Assembly: GCA_016192145.1 (NCBI GenBank)
Contig: JACPUT010000018.1
Span: 1 to 64,000, forward strand
Direction: 5' to 3'
Length of the DNA: 64,000 nt
Origin: Acidobacteriota bacterium
GTDB taxonomy: Bacteria; Acidobacteriota; Holophagae; Holophagales; Holophagaceae
Below are positions 39,090 through 46,743 of this stretch, in pieces. A model generated the notes under the pieces. It searched no databases, was not told where the DNA came from, and saw nothing but the letters and a program-made list of their open reading frames with translations. The number at the start of each line of letters is the position of its first letter. Position 1 is the first letter of the stretch. A program made the position numbers and the translations under genes.

Positions 39090-39386
39090 GGGAGCTTCCT
39101 CCAATGAGGTGGCAAGGCAGGCCTCCGGCCCCCTTGCCGTAGAGGTTGGTTGCGAGTTTCAACACGGGAGATCCCGGGCCGCCTCGCAGGGTGGGGCCTC
39201 CGCACCCGGAGGCCGGATTGGGCAATTAGATCAGGCGATTCCCCGCTACAGGGACAACCAGGGCGGGCCAAGCCGACCCGCATCATTCGGCACGAAGGTT
39301 AGGGTCCTTAGGGGGAGTGTCAAGGTACTGAAAAAAACAATAGTCCTCGTATGACAAGCCTGACCGTTCCCAGCCTTCCGGCGAAG
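39090..39386. other. Intergenic region with an 8-bp hairpin
   Basis: About 300 bp between the MFS gene end and the peptidase start. GGCCTCCG and CGGAGGCC pair across a 4-nt loop (39195-39214) without a T-tract. The promoter of the peptidase should lie here, but no clear elements are visible. No gene is seen. Confidence 0.4.
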
Positions 39387-40577
39387 TCAGTCGCGGGGGC
39401 TCGAGCTGACCCGGGCCCAGCCTCCCAGCAGGGCGGCGGAAATCAGGGAGATGCCCGCCGTGAGGCCAAAGGCGGCGCGGCTTCCCCAGGTGGCCCACAT
39501 CCACCCCATCAGGAGGCTCGCCAAAAGGGTTCCCACCCCCACGGCCATCTGGAAGGCGCCATACCCCAGGCCCCGATGGTCGGGGTGGAGCAGATCTCCG
39601 AGGAGGGCCTTCTCCACGCCTTCCGTCAGTCCGTAGAAGGCGCCGTAGAGGAGGAAGGAAAAGGCGAAGAGGCTTCGGGAAACCGCCCAGCCCATGAGGG
39701 CGTAACAGAGCCCGTAGACGGCCCAGCCCGCCAGGAGGAAGGGGATGCGGCCCATGCGGTCGGAGAGCCTTCCGGCGGGAATGGCCAACAGGGCCGCGAG
39801 GAGGTTGAAGGGGATCAGCAGCAGGAGCAGCTCCCGGAGGGAGAAACCCAGTTCCCGCCCGCGCAGGAGGAGGAAGGCATCGCTGGAAGCCGCGAGGGTG
39901 AAGCAGAGCACGATGGCGAGGTAGCCCCGGATTTCCCTGGGGATGGAGAAATCGAGGCGGCGCGGGGTTCCCTGCCGAGGGATGCGCGGCACCCAGAAGA
40001 GGGCGAGGAGGACGGCGATGAGGGCCGCGGGGAGGGCGAGGAGCACCGTGCGCCGGAAGAGCGCGCCGTCCACCTGGGCCGCGCCCAGCCCGAGCGCCAG
40101 GGCCAGGAGCAACCCCGCCACGGCGCCCAGGGTGTCGAGGAAGCGGGTGATCCCGAAATCGCGCCCCAGCTTCCCCTGCTTCGCGGCATCGGCCACCATG
40201 GCGTCCCGCGGGGCGCCGCGGAGGCCTTTGCCCGTGCGATCCAGCACGCGGGAGGCCCCCAGGAGAAGGGGGCCGCTGGCGCCGAGCATCAGCACCTTGG
40301 CGAGGCCCGAGAGCGCATAGCCGCCCGCCACGAGAGGCTTGCGGCTGGGCAGGTGGTCGGAGATCCAACCCGAGATCGCCTTCAAGGCGAGCGCCGTCGC
40401 CTCGGAGAGCCCCTCCACGAGGCCCACGAGCCCGGGTCCCCCCAGGGTGGCGAGGTAGAGGGGCAGGATCCGCGAGATCGCCTCCCCGGCGGCGTCATTG
40501 AAGAAGGAAACCCAGCCGAGGCGGGTGGAGAGGCTGGTGGCCTGTTTCGGCCGTGAAGAGTTCCGGGGCGATGACAC
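39387..40577 (-). CDS. Major facilitator superfamily transporter
   Basis: 396 residues with about 12 hydrophobic segments. The loop motif DRTGKGLRGAPRDAM after the fourth helix, and GRLSDRMGRIPFLLAGW between helices 6 and 8, are the MFS loop signatures, giving a drug- or solute-efflux type. The substrate cannot be read from the sequence. The start is a GTG at 40577 with GAGG upstream. It lies downstream of the repeat-type terminator of ymdB and is probably transcribed on its own. Confidence 0.85.
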   Translation of the reverse strand: MSSPRNSSRPKQATSLSTRLGWVSFFNDAAGEAISRILPLYLATLGGPGLVGLVEGLSEATALALKAISGWISDHLPSRKPLVAGGYALSGLAKVLMLGASGPLLLGASRVLDRTGKGLRGAPRDAMVADAAKQGKLGRDFGITRFLDTLGAVAGLLLALALGLGAAQVDGALFRRTVLLALPAALIAVLLALFWVPRIPRQGTPRRLDFSIPREIRGYLAIVLCFTLAASSDAFLLLRGRELGFSLRELLLLLIPFNLLAALLAIPAGRLSDRMGRIPFLLAGWAVYGLCYALMGWAVSRSLFAFSFLLYGAFYGLTEGVEKALLGDLLHPDHRGLGYGAFQMAVGVGTLLASLLMGWMWATWGSRAAFGLTAGISLISAALLGGWARVSSSPRD

Positions 40578-40620
40578 TCAGGCCTCGCGCTGTCGTTGGG
40601 CAACTGAAAAAAAAAGAAAA

Positions 40621-40703
40621 CCAGTGATGAACGGTGATGAACAGTGATGGGATTTCGAGATTTTTATCACCGTTCATCCCTCTTTATCACTGTTCATCAC
40701 TGG
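40621..40703. repeat. Inverted array of a 10-bp unit, terminator-like for ymdB
   Basis: The left arm has GTGATGAACG, GTGATGAACA and a decayed third unit in tandem (40624-40653). The right arm carries the same units inverted (40665-40703). The outermost 12 bp pair perfectly (40621-40632 with 40692-40703). On the minus strand the array is followed by a run of T interrupted by one C, so it can act as the ymdB terminator; the other side is also T-rich. Confidence 0.7.
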
Positions 40704-40725
40704 CTTTCCTTTGTTTTTCACCGGT

Positions 40726-41499
40726 TCAGCTGAGCCGTCGCTCCACCCGCTCGATGGCCACGGCCTTCTTGCCCTCGGTGGTGATCACCACCGCGTGCAG
40801 CTGGAGGTCGCCTTCGGCCACTTCGTACTTGGCCTTGAGCGGGCCCAGGAAGCGGCTGAGGCTCGCCTCCTTCTTCATGCCGATGACGCCTTCATAGGGG
40901 CCCGTCATGCCGATGTCGGTGACGTAGGCCGTGCCGCCGGAGAGCACCTTGGCGTCCAAGGTGGGCACGTGCGTGTGGCTGCCCACCACGGCGGCCGCGC
41001 GGCCGTTGAGGAAGTGGCCCATGGCCTGGGCCTCGCTCGTGGCCTCGGCGTGCATGTCCACGATCACGAGGTCCGCCCGCTCCTTCATGAGCAGCGAATC
41101 CACGGCGCGGAAGGGGTCGTCGCAGGGCGGCATGTGCACGCGCCCCATGAGGTTCACCACCATCACTTCCAGCCCCTCCGGCGTGTGCAGCTTCACGAAA
41201 CCCGCGCCCGGCGTCGTGGGCGGGTGGTTCAGGGGCCGGAGCAGTCGGGGCTCCGCCTTGAAGTAGGTCTCCACCCCCTTCTGATCAAAGGCGTGGTTGC
41301 CCGTGGTGATCACGTGCACGCCCAGGGTGTCGAACCACTCCTTCGCGATGCGCTCCGTGATCCCGTGCCCGTGGGCCGCGTTCTCCCCGTTCACCACCAC
41401 GAAATCGATGGCGTGGGTGCGCTTCAGCTCCGGCAGGTGCGCCTCCATGAGGCGCCGCCCCGGTTCCCCCACCACATCGCCCAGGCAAAGAATCTTCAT
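40726..41499 (-). CDS. ymdB: YmdB-family metallophosphoesterase (2',3'-cyclic nucleotide phosphodiesterase)
   Basis: 257 residues, normal for YmdB/TIGR00282, metal-dependent phosphodiesterases that act on 2',3'-cAMP and 2',3'-cGMP. The metal-binding motifs MKILCLGDVVGEPG, VVNGENAAHG, TTGNHAFD, and GSHTHVPT followed by TDIGMTGP are all present. The start is placed at 41499 because the first residues are the canonical beta-strand; a longer frame adds 13 unrelated residues. It is followed by the inverted repeat array with a T-rich tract, and lies just downstream of the Oar-like receptor's terminator on the same strand. Confidence 0.93.
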   Translation of the reverse strand: MKILCLGDVVGEPGRRLMEAHLPELKRTHAIDFVVVNGENAAHGHGITERIAKEWFDTLGVHVITTGNHAFDQKGVETYFKAEPRLLRPLNHPPTTPGAGFVKLHTPEGLEVMVVNLMGRVHMPPCDDPFRAVDSLLMKERADLVIVDMHAEATSEAQAMGHFLNGRAAAVVGSHTHVPTLDAKVLSGGTAYVTDIGMTGPYEGVIGMKKEASLSRFLGPLKAKYEVAEGDLQLHAVVITTEGKKAVAIERVERRLS

Positions 41500-41539
41500 C
41501 CGCCCATGATCGCAGGCCCCGGAGCCTCCCGGACCCACG

Positions 41540-41560
41540 AAAAAGGGCCCCGAAGGGCCC
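41540..41560 (-). terminator. Intrinsic terminator after the Oar-like receptor gene
   Basis: Read on the minus strand: GGGCCC, the tetraloop TTCG, GGGCCC, then TTTTT. It lies 21 bp past the receptor's stop codon. The all-GC stem with a UUCG loop and T-run is a textbook terminator. Confidence 0.85.
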
Positions 41561-41581
41561 CGTTCCGTGGTGCAAGAGTGC

Positions 41582-44500
41582 TTAGAACTTCACGCGGACG
41601 CCGAACTGGACTTCGCGAGTGTTGAAGTCGCGGCCGGCGATTTTCTGGAAGTTGGGATTGAGGGCACCTGCGGAGGTGGTGGCCACCTGCTCCGTGTCTC
41701 GGACTTCCTGGTTGGACCAGTTGAACACGTTGAACACGTCGATGGCGCCTTCGATGCTGACCTTGCGCCAGATGATGAACTCGCGGGAAAGACGCAAGTC
41801 CATAGCCCTGGTGTCGGGCTGGCGCTGCTCGTTGCGGGTTCCGAAGGCAGCCTCGTTCCGGATGCCATCGTTGTTGGGGTCATTGCCTACCAAAGCGGTG
41901 TAGGGAAGTCCCGTGGCGTAATTGAACCGGAAGCTACCCTTCACCCCGTAGGCGATCGGGAAGTAGCCCGCCAAGTTGAGCACGATGAACCGATCAGCAT
42001 AGCTGGGGCCAAAATCGGAGCTGGGTTTGGCAGGGTTCGAGGTGGAGGCCAGCACGAGCTCGGAGAGAACACCGCCAGTGGAGGTGTAGGTACCGCGTTC
42101 GTTGGAGTTGGTGTCTTCGGACTTGGAGAAGGTCAGATTGGTGGTGAAACCGGCGTTCTCGCTGAAGCGCTTGCTCAGTTCGAATGAGAGACCGCGGTAG
42201 CGACCGAAGCCATCACCCTTGACCAGGTAAACGTCAGCGAAGCCACCGGCGGGATTTCCGGGGGCGAGAGCACTGCCGCGGAAATCCAGGTTCACTCCCC
42301 GCACGGTGGCCGTGTTGGGCCGGTTGGTGCGTGTAAAGCTGTTGAGGCTCGGGTTGGCATAACCGTCGTTATAAGGGGTGGGCGTGGCAGCGCCACCCTG
42401 GTTCAGGTTGATGTTCTGGAGGTACTGGAGGCCCTCGAAGCGGGTGTAGGTGGCCTTCACCCCCACCGTGAGGCCGTTCCCCAAGTCGTGCTCAAGGGCG
42501 AGGTGGACCTTCTTGGCCCGGCTCATCTTAGTCTCGGGATCCCAGAGCTGGGTGTTGATGGAGGCTCCACCTCCACCGCTCAACGCGAGGAGGCTTGCAT
42601 CGGAGACTCGGCCAAGGACCTGGCCATTAAGAAGGGCCGCGGCACTCAGCAGGCCTGCCGTGGCACCGGAATTGTTCGGTGCCGTGGCGGGCATCCAGGC
42701 GCCGAGGGTGGCGGCGCTCAGCTGGAAACTGTAGTTCGTGATGTTTTGTCCGTTGCCGGTCATGGTGTTGGCCACGAGCAACAAGGGGGTCGGGGTGCTG
42801 AACCAGCCGTATCCGCCCCGAAGGATGGTTTTTCCCTTGCCGTCGAGGTCGAGGGAGAAGGCCATGCGGGGATCGATATGGCTGCTATTCGCGGCACTAT
42901 CCAATCCCTTGAAGTTGGGGTTGGGCAAAGGGTTGTCGCTGAGCTTTTGCTGGGCGTAGCGCAGGCCAGCGATAAGCGTAAGGCGCTTGTCGAGGAGGCC
43001 TTGGTACTGTCCCTGGACGTAAACGGAATTGAGATCCTGGTCGATGTCCACCCGGCCGCCATTGACGCTGGTGGCCCCGTTGTAGGTGAGGGCGGTGTCG
43101 GCTGCGTTTGCCAGCGTATTGGGGGGGGTCGGCGGAGTGGCGCTCAGAGTACCTAGCGTGCCCGTAACCCAGCGATAGGCGGTGCCATAAGCGGCGGGGC
43201 CAGAGCCGAAAATGAAGGACCCGTTCCCGTTGTTGAAGAACTGATTGCCAATGGAAGTCTTCTGCAGGTCGAAGCCGGCCTTGACCGACCAGTCGCCGCG
43301 GACCCACGTGGTGTTGTGGATGAGTTCCGTCATGATCTCGTTCATCTGACGTGGCGTGCTGGTCTTGGTTCCGATGCTCACGGAGGGGAAGGAGAGTGCA
43401 GGGGAAGTGCCGTTGCCCGCGAAGGGACGGCGTTCATTGGAGACCTGGAGGCGGGTTTCGCTGAAGAGTTCAGGCGTCCAGATGCTGTTGGCCTCAAGCA
43501 CCCAAGAGATGGCGTTGGTGGTGTTCAGCAAAAGGTTGCTCTGCGGAGTCAAGATGCTATTGCCACCTCCGATGGTGTCCTCGAACTTGTTGTAGTTCAC
43601 ACGGAGGGCGAAGCGGTGGCTCTCGTTCAGGTTGTAGTCCAGGCGCGCCAGGTAGCTGGTGTTCTTGGTTTCCTGGGTGTACTCGGGCCCGGGAGTCCCA
43701 GTGGAGGGGTTGCCCATCTCCTGGGCCAGGGTGACGCCTGCCCGAGTGAAGACGTTCATCAGGGCGGAACTGGCGAAGTTGCCGATCTCGGTCAACTGTG
43801 CGGCGGTAGCTCCGCTCGTGTTCCAGGCGGGCTTGGCGCCGCGCTGGGTCTTGTAGGTTTCCACGCCTACGAAGTAGAAGAGCTTGTCCTTCAGGATGGG
43901 GCCGCCCACCGTGAGGTTCGTGTTGGTGCTGTTGCCCGAGCGGGTCAGGGCTGCAGGAGTGTTTTGGGTGGAATTCGCAGGAGTGAACGGGGTTGCCTTT
44001 GCCTTGGCCATCCAGCTGTCATTGCGCACGAGGTGCATGACGCTGCCGCCGAAGTCGTTGGTGCCGCTCTTCGTGATGGCGTTGATCACGGCACCGGCCG
44101 CGTTGCCATACTGAACGTCGAATCCGTTGGTGATCACCTGCAGTTCACGGATGGTGTCCGCGCCGAAGACGAAGGGGATGATGGCGCCGCCGCGCTGTTC
44201 GCCGAAGAAGCTGGAGTTGTTGGTGGCGCCGTCGATCTGGAGGTTGTTCATGATCTGGCGGGCGCCGCCCACCATCATGCGGGGCGGGTTGCCGGGACCG
44301 GCCACGGCGCCGGGGGTGAGGCGCACGAGATCCATGAAGTTGCGGCTGACGAGGGGGATGCTCGACACGAGCTTCTCGTCGATGGTGGAGACCGTGTTCA
44401 CCTGGGCGACATCCAGGGTCTGGGCCGTGGCGATGATCTCGACCGTGGCGGCCGCCAGCTCCTCGTCCATGCGGTAGGTGCGGGAGGCGGCTTCACCGAG

Positions 44501-44788
44501 GCTCACCCGGATCTGATCCTCGACCATCTTCATGCCGGGGGCCTTGACGGTCACCTTGTAGGTGCCCACCTGGAGAAGGCCCATGGAGAAAGTGCCATCG
44601 GCGCCGACCTGGGCCGAGCGGGTGGAGCCGGTATCGACGTTCCGGATCTGCACGTTGGCGCCCGCGAGGGCACCGCCCTTGGCGTTGTTGACCCGGCCAC
44701 GGAAAGCGCCAGTGGTGTCACTGCTCTGGGCATGCGCCACCACGGCGAATGACAGGGCGGTGATGATGCGGAGGTTCCGGCTTCGCAT
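41582..44788 (-). CDS. Oar-like TonB-dependent receptor with N-terminal carboxypeptidase-regulatory domain
   Basis: 1068 residues. The signal peptide (about 1-20, ending HAQ) is followed by a CarboxypepD_reg domain (about 25-110, GALAGANVQIRNVDTG and GTFSMGLLQVGTYKVTVKAPG). A plug domain follows with MVGGARQIMNNLQIDGATNN, VQYGNAAGAVINAITKSGTN and LTVGGPILKDKLFYFVGVET, then a long barrel ending in a terminal Phe (FGVRVKF). This is the Oar-like family expanded in Acidobacteria, which imports or exports large substrates; the substrate is unknown. The start at 44788 has GGAG close upstream. It is divergent from the S55 peptidase, with 175 bp between the starts. Confidence 0.92.
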   Translation of the reverse strand: MRSRNLRIITALSFAVVAHAQSSDTTGAFRGRVNNAKGGALAGANVQIRNVDTGSTRSAQVGADGTFSMGLLQVGTYKVTVKAPGMKMVEDQIRVSLGEAASRTYRMDEELAAATVEIIATAQTLDVAQVNTVSTIDEKLVSSIPLVSRNFMDLVRLTPGAVAGPGNPPRMMVGGARQIMNNLQIDGATNNSSFFGEQRGGAIIPFVFGADTIRELQVITNGFDVQYGNAAGAVINAITKSGTNDFGGSVMHLVRNDSWMAKAKATPFTPANSTQNTPAALTRSGNSTNTNLTVGGPILKDKLFYFVGVETYKTQRGAKPAWNTSGATAAQLTEIGNFASSALMNVFTRAGVTLAQEMGNPSTGTPGPEYTQETKNTSYLARLDYNLNESHRFALRVNYNKFEDTIGGGNSILTPQSNLLLNTTNAISWVLEANSIWTPELFSETRLQVSNERRPFAGNGTSPALSFPSVSIGTKTSTPRQMNEIMTELIHNTTWVRGDWSVKAGFDLQKTSIGNQFFNNGNGSFIFGSGPAAYGTAYRWVTGTLGTLSATPPTPPNTLANAADTALTYNGATSVNGGRVDIDQDLNSVYVQGQYQGLLDKRLTLIAGLRYAQQKLSDNPLPNPNFKGLDSAANSSHIDPRMAFSLDLDGKGKTILRGGYGWFSTPTPLLLVANTMTGNGQNITNYSFQLSAATLGAWMPATAPNNSGATAGLLSAAALLNGQVLGRVSDASLLALSGGGGASINTQLWDPETKMSRAKKVHLALEHDLGNGLTVGVKATYTRFEGLQYLQNINLNQGGAATPTPYNDGYANPSLNSFTRTNRPNTATVRGVNLDFRGSALAPGNPAGGFADVYLVKGDGFGRYRGLSFELSKRFSENAGFTTNLTFSKSEDTNSNERGTYTSTGGVLSELVLASTSNPAKPSSDFGPSYADRFIVLNLAGYFPIAYGVKGSFRFNYATGLPYTALVGNDPNNDGIRNEAAFGTRNEQRQPDTRAMDLRLSREFIIWRKVSIEGAIDVFNVFNWSNQEVRDTEQVATTSAGALNPNFQKIAGRDFNTREVQFGVRVKF

Positions 44789-44963
44789 TCGTGTCTCCAA
44801 TAAAGAAGTGGTTCCCGAAGGAATTTGAACCGAGAGTATCCCATTCACACGAGGTCCGGCGTTAGGAACGATTGTGTAACTCGACCTACCCGAGGTAAAA
44901 ACCCGGCCAGTCGGGGGCGCCCCTCCGGAACCATCTGATAGCCTGTGACATCCCGAATCCCAG

Positions 44964-46733
44964 ATGCTGATGCCCCCATTCCCTCCCGCGCTCCAAGCCC
45001 CGGCCCAGGCCGGGACCCCTCTGCCCACCCCGCCAACCCAGGCTGGGCCTAACGTTCCGGTGATGGCGGCCTCGGAGGTCCGCACCGGGATGAAGGGCGT
45101 CGGCCGTACCGTTTGGCAGGGCGGGAAGATCGATTCATTCCAATTTGAAGTCATAGGAGTGATGAGGAATTCGGCGCCAGGCCGGACCCGGATCCTCGTG
45201 AAGGCCAGCGGAGGCCCCCTCGCGGAGTCAGGGATCATTCAGGGAATGAGCGGCAGCCCCTGCTACATCGACGGGAAGCTGGTGGGCGCCCTGTCCTTTG
45301 GTTTCGGGAGCCAGAAGCAGCCCATCGGGGGTATCACGCCCATCCTGGAGATGCTCGATCAACTCAAGGATTTGCCGGAAGTGTCCGCCCAGCGGACGCC
45401 CCTGATCCTGCCGAAACTGGAACCTCCCAAGGTGCTCAAGTCCGCCTTGTCGGGCCAGATGCTGCCCCTTTCGACCTTCGGGGACTTTGATCCGCAGGCC
45501 CTGCCGCTCGTGCTCGGAGGGTCGGCGATCGGGGAAACGGCCCAGGTCTTCTGGAAGGATTCCGGGGTCCGGTTCGTGACGACCGGCACCTCGGGCAGCG
45601 CCTCTGGAGGGGAGGCCAGCCCCCTGGAACCGGGCGGCATGGTGGCCGTGAACCTCGTCCAGGGCGATCTGGACATGTCGGCCAGCGGCACCATCACCTA
45701 CGTGGATAAGAAGCGGGTGCTCTGCTTCGGCCACCCCATGTTCAACCTGGGCGGGGTGGATCTGCCCCTGTGGAGCGCCACCGTGGCCACGGTGATGCCC
45801 AGTTACGCCATGTCCTTCAAGCTGAGCACGCCCGTGGCACCCGTGGGGGCCCTCCGCCTGGACCGCAGCAGCGGCATCGTGGGCGTGCTGGGGGCCGAGG
45901 CCCGCATGGTGCCCCTGCGCCTGGGCCTGAACCTGGGCGGCAAGCGGAACCTCAACTTCAAGTTCGAGATCATGGACCATCCGGTGATCACGCCCGTGCT
46001 TTCCGCCACGGTGCTGGCCCAGACGCTGGATACCCACGGGCGCGGCATGGGATTCCAGAGCCTCTCCCTCCAGGGGAACATCAAGGTGGCGGGGCACCCG
46101 CCGATCCTCATCGAGAACATGGTGGCGGACCTCAATCCCGGCCGGCTCTCCCAGTATCTGGGGGCCATGCTGCAGGGCCTCACCTTCAATCCCTTCGAAC
46201 GCCCCGTCATCGAGGGCATCTCCCTCACCGTGAAGGCGGAGGAGCGCCTCGACCTCACGGGGGTGGCAGGCGTGCGGATCCTCAAGGCCCGGGCCAAGCG
46301 GGGCGAGGTGCTGCCCGTGCTCGTCACCCTGCAGAACATCCAAGGGGTGAGGGAGACCGCCACCTTCAACGTGCAGGTGCCGATGTCCGCGGAGCGGGGC
46401 AAGGCCACCTTGATGGTGGGCGACGGCCTGAGCCTCATGGCGGCCGACCCCGACGAGAGATCCGTGGAAGTGACGAGCCTGGGCGATGTGGTGCGGCTCC
46501 TGAACGGCGCCATGCGGAACAACCATGTCTACGCCCTGCTCGTGCAATCCCACGCGGGCGTCGGCCTGCGCGGGGCGCGCATCGAAGGGGTGCCTCCGGC
46601 CGTGGCCACCCTGGCGGGCCTGGAGGGGCCTTCCACCGCCCCCCGCCTGCAGCGGCGGATCATCGGGCGCGCCTACCTGCCCCTGGAGCGCGAAGTGAAG
46701 GGGCTCTCCCAGCTTGAAGTCGAGATCGAGTAG
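44964..46733 (+). CDS. SpoIVB-type S55 peptidase domain protein
   Basis: 589 residues. The Ser-containing motif GMSGSPCYIDGKLVGALSFG (residues about 93-112) and the surrounding sequence (GMKGVGRTVWQGGKIDSFQ before it, CFGHPMFNLGG after it) match acidobacterial S55/SpoIVB-domain proteins. In SpoIVB a serine peptidase activates sporulation signalling by cleaving SpoIVFA; here only the fold can be claimed, since no sporulation context exists. The C-terminal half contains repeated beta-strand segments. The N-terminus is Pro/Ala-rich with no good signal peptide or ribosome-binding site, so the start is uncertain. It is followed after 10 bp by an exported propeller gene, and the two probably form an operon. 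Confidence 0.8.
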   Translation: MLMPPFPPALQAPAQAGTPLPTPPTQAGPNVPVMAASEVRTGMKGVGRTVWQGGKIDSFQFEVIGVMRNSAPGRTRILVKASGGPLAESGIIQGMSGSPCYIDGKLVGALSFGFGSQKQPIGGITPILEMLDQLKDLPEVSAQRTPLILPKLEPPKVLKSALSGQMLPLSTFGDFDPQALPLVLGGSAIGETAQVFWKDSGVRFVTTGTSGSASGGEASPLEPGGMVAVNLVQGDLDMSASGTITYVDKKRVLCFGHPMFNLGGVDLPLWSATVATVMPSYAMSFKLSTPVAPVGALRLDRSSGIVGVLGAEARMVPLRLGLNLGGKRNLNFKFEIMDHPVITPVLSATVLAQTLDTHGRGMGFQSLSLQGNIKVAGHPPILIENMVADLNPGRLSQYLGAMLQGLTFNPFERPVIEGISLTVKAEERLDLTGVAGVRILKARAKRGEVLPVLVTLQNIQGVRETATFNVQVPMSAERGKATLMVGDGLSLMAADPDERSVEVTSLGDVVRLLNGAMRNNHVYALLVQSHAGVGLRGARIEGVPPAVATLAGLEGPSTAPRLQRRIIGRAYLPLEREVKGLSQLEVEIE

Positions 46734-46743
46734 CCAAGGAACA

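Noticed and set aside
37509-39107. 532-codon plus-strand frame across the peptidase gene
   Set aside because: The minus strand encodes an M4-like peptidase with HETGH. The plus frame is a codon-bias artefact.
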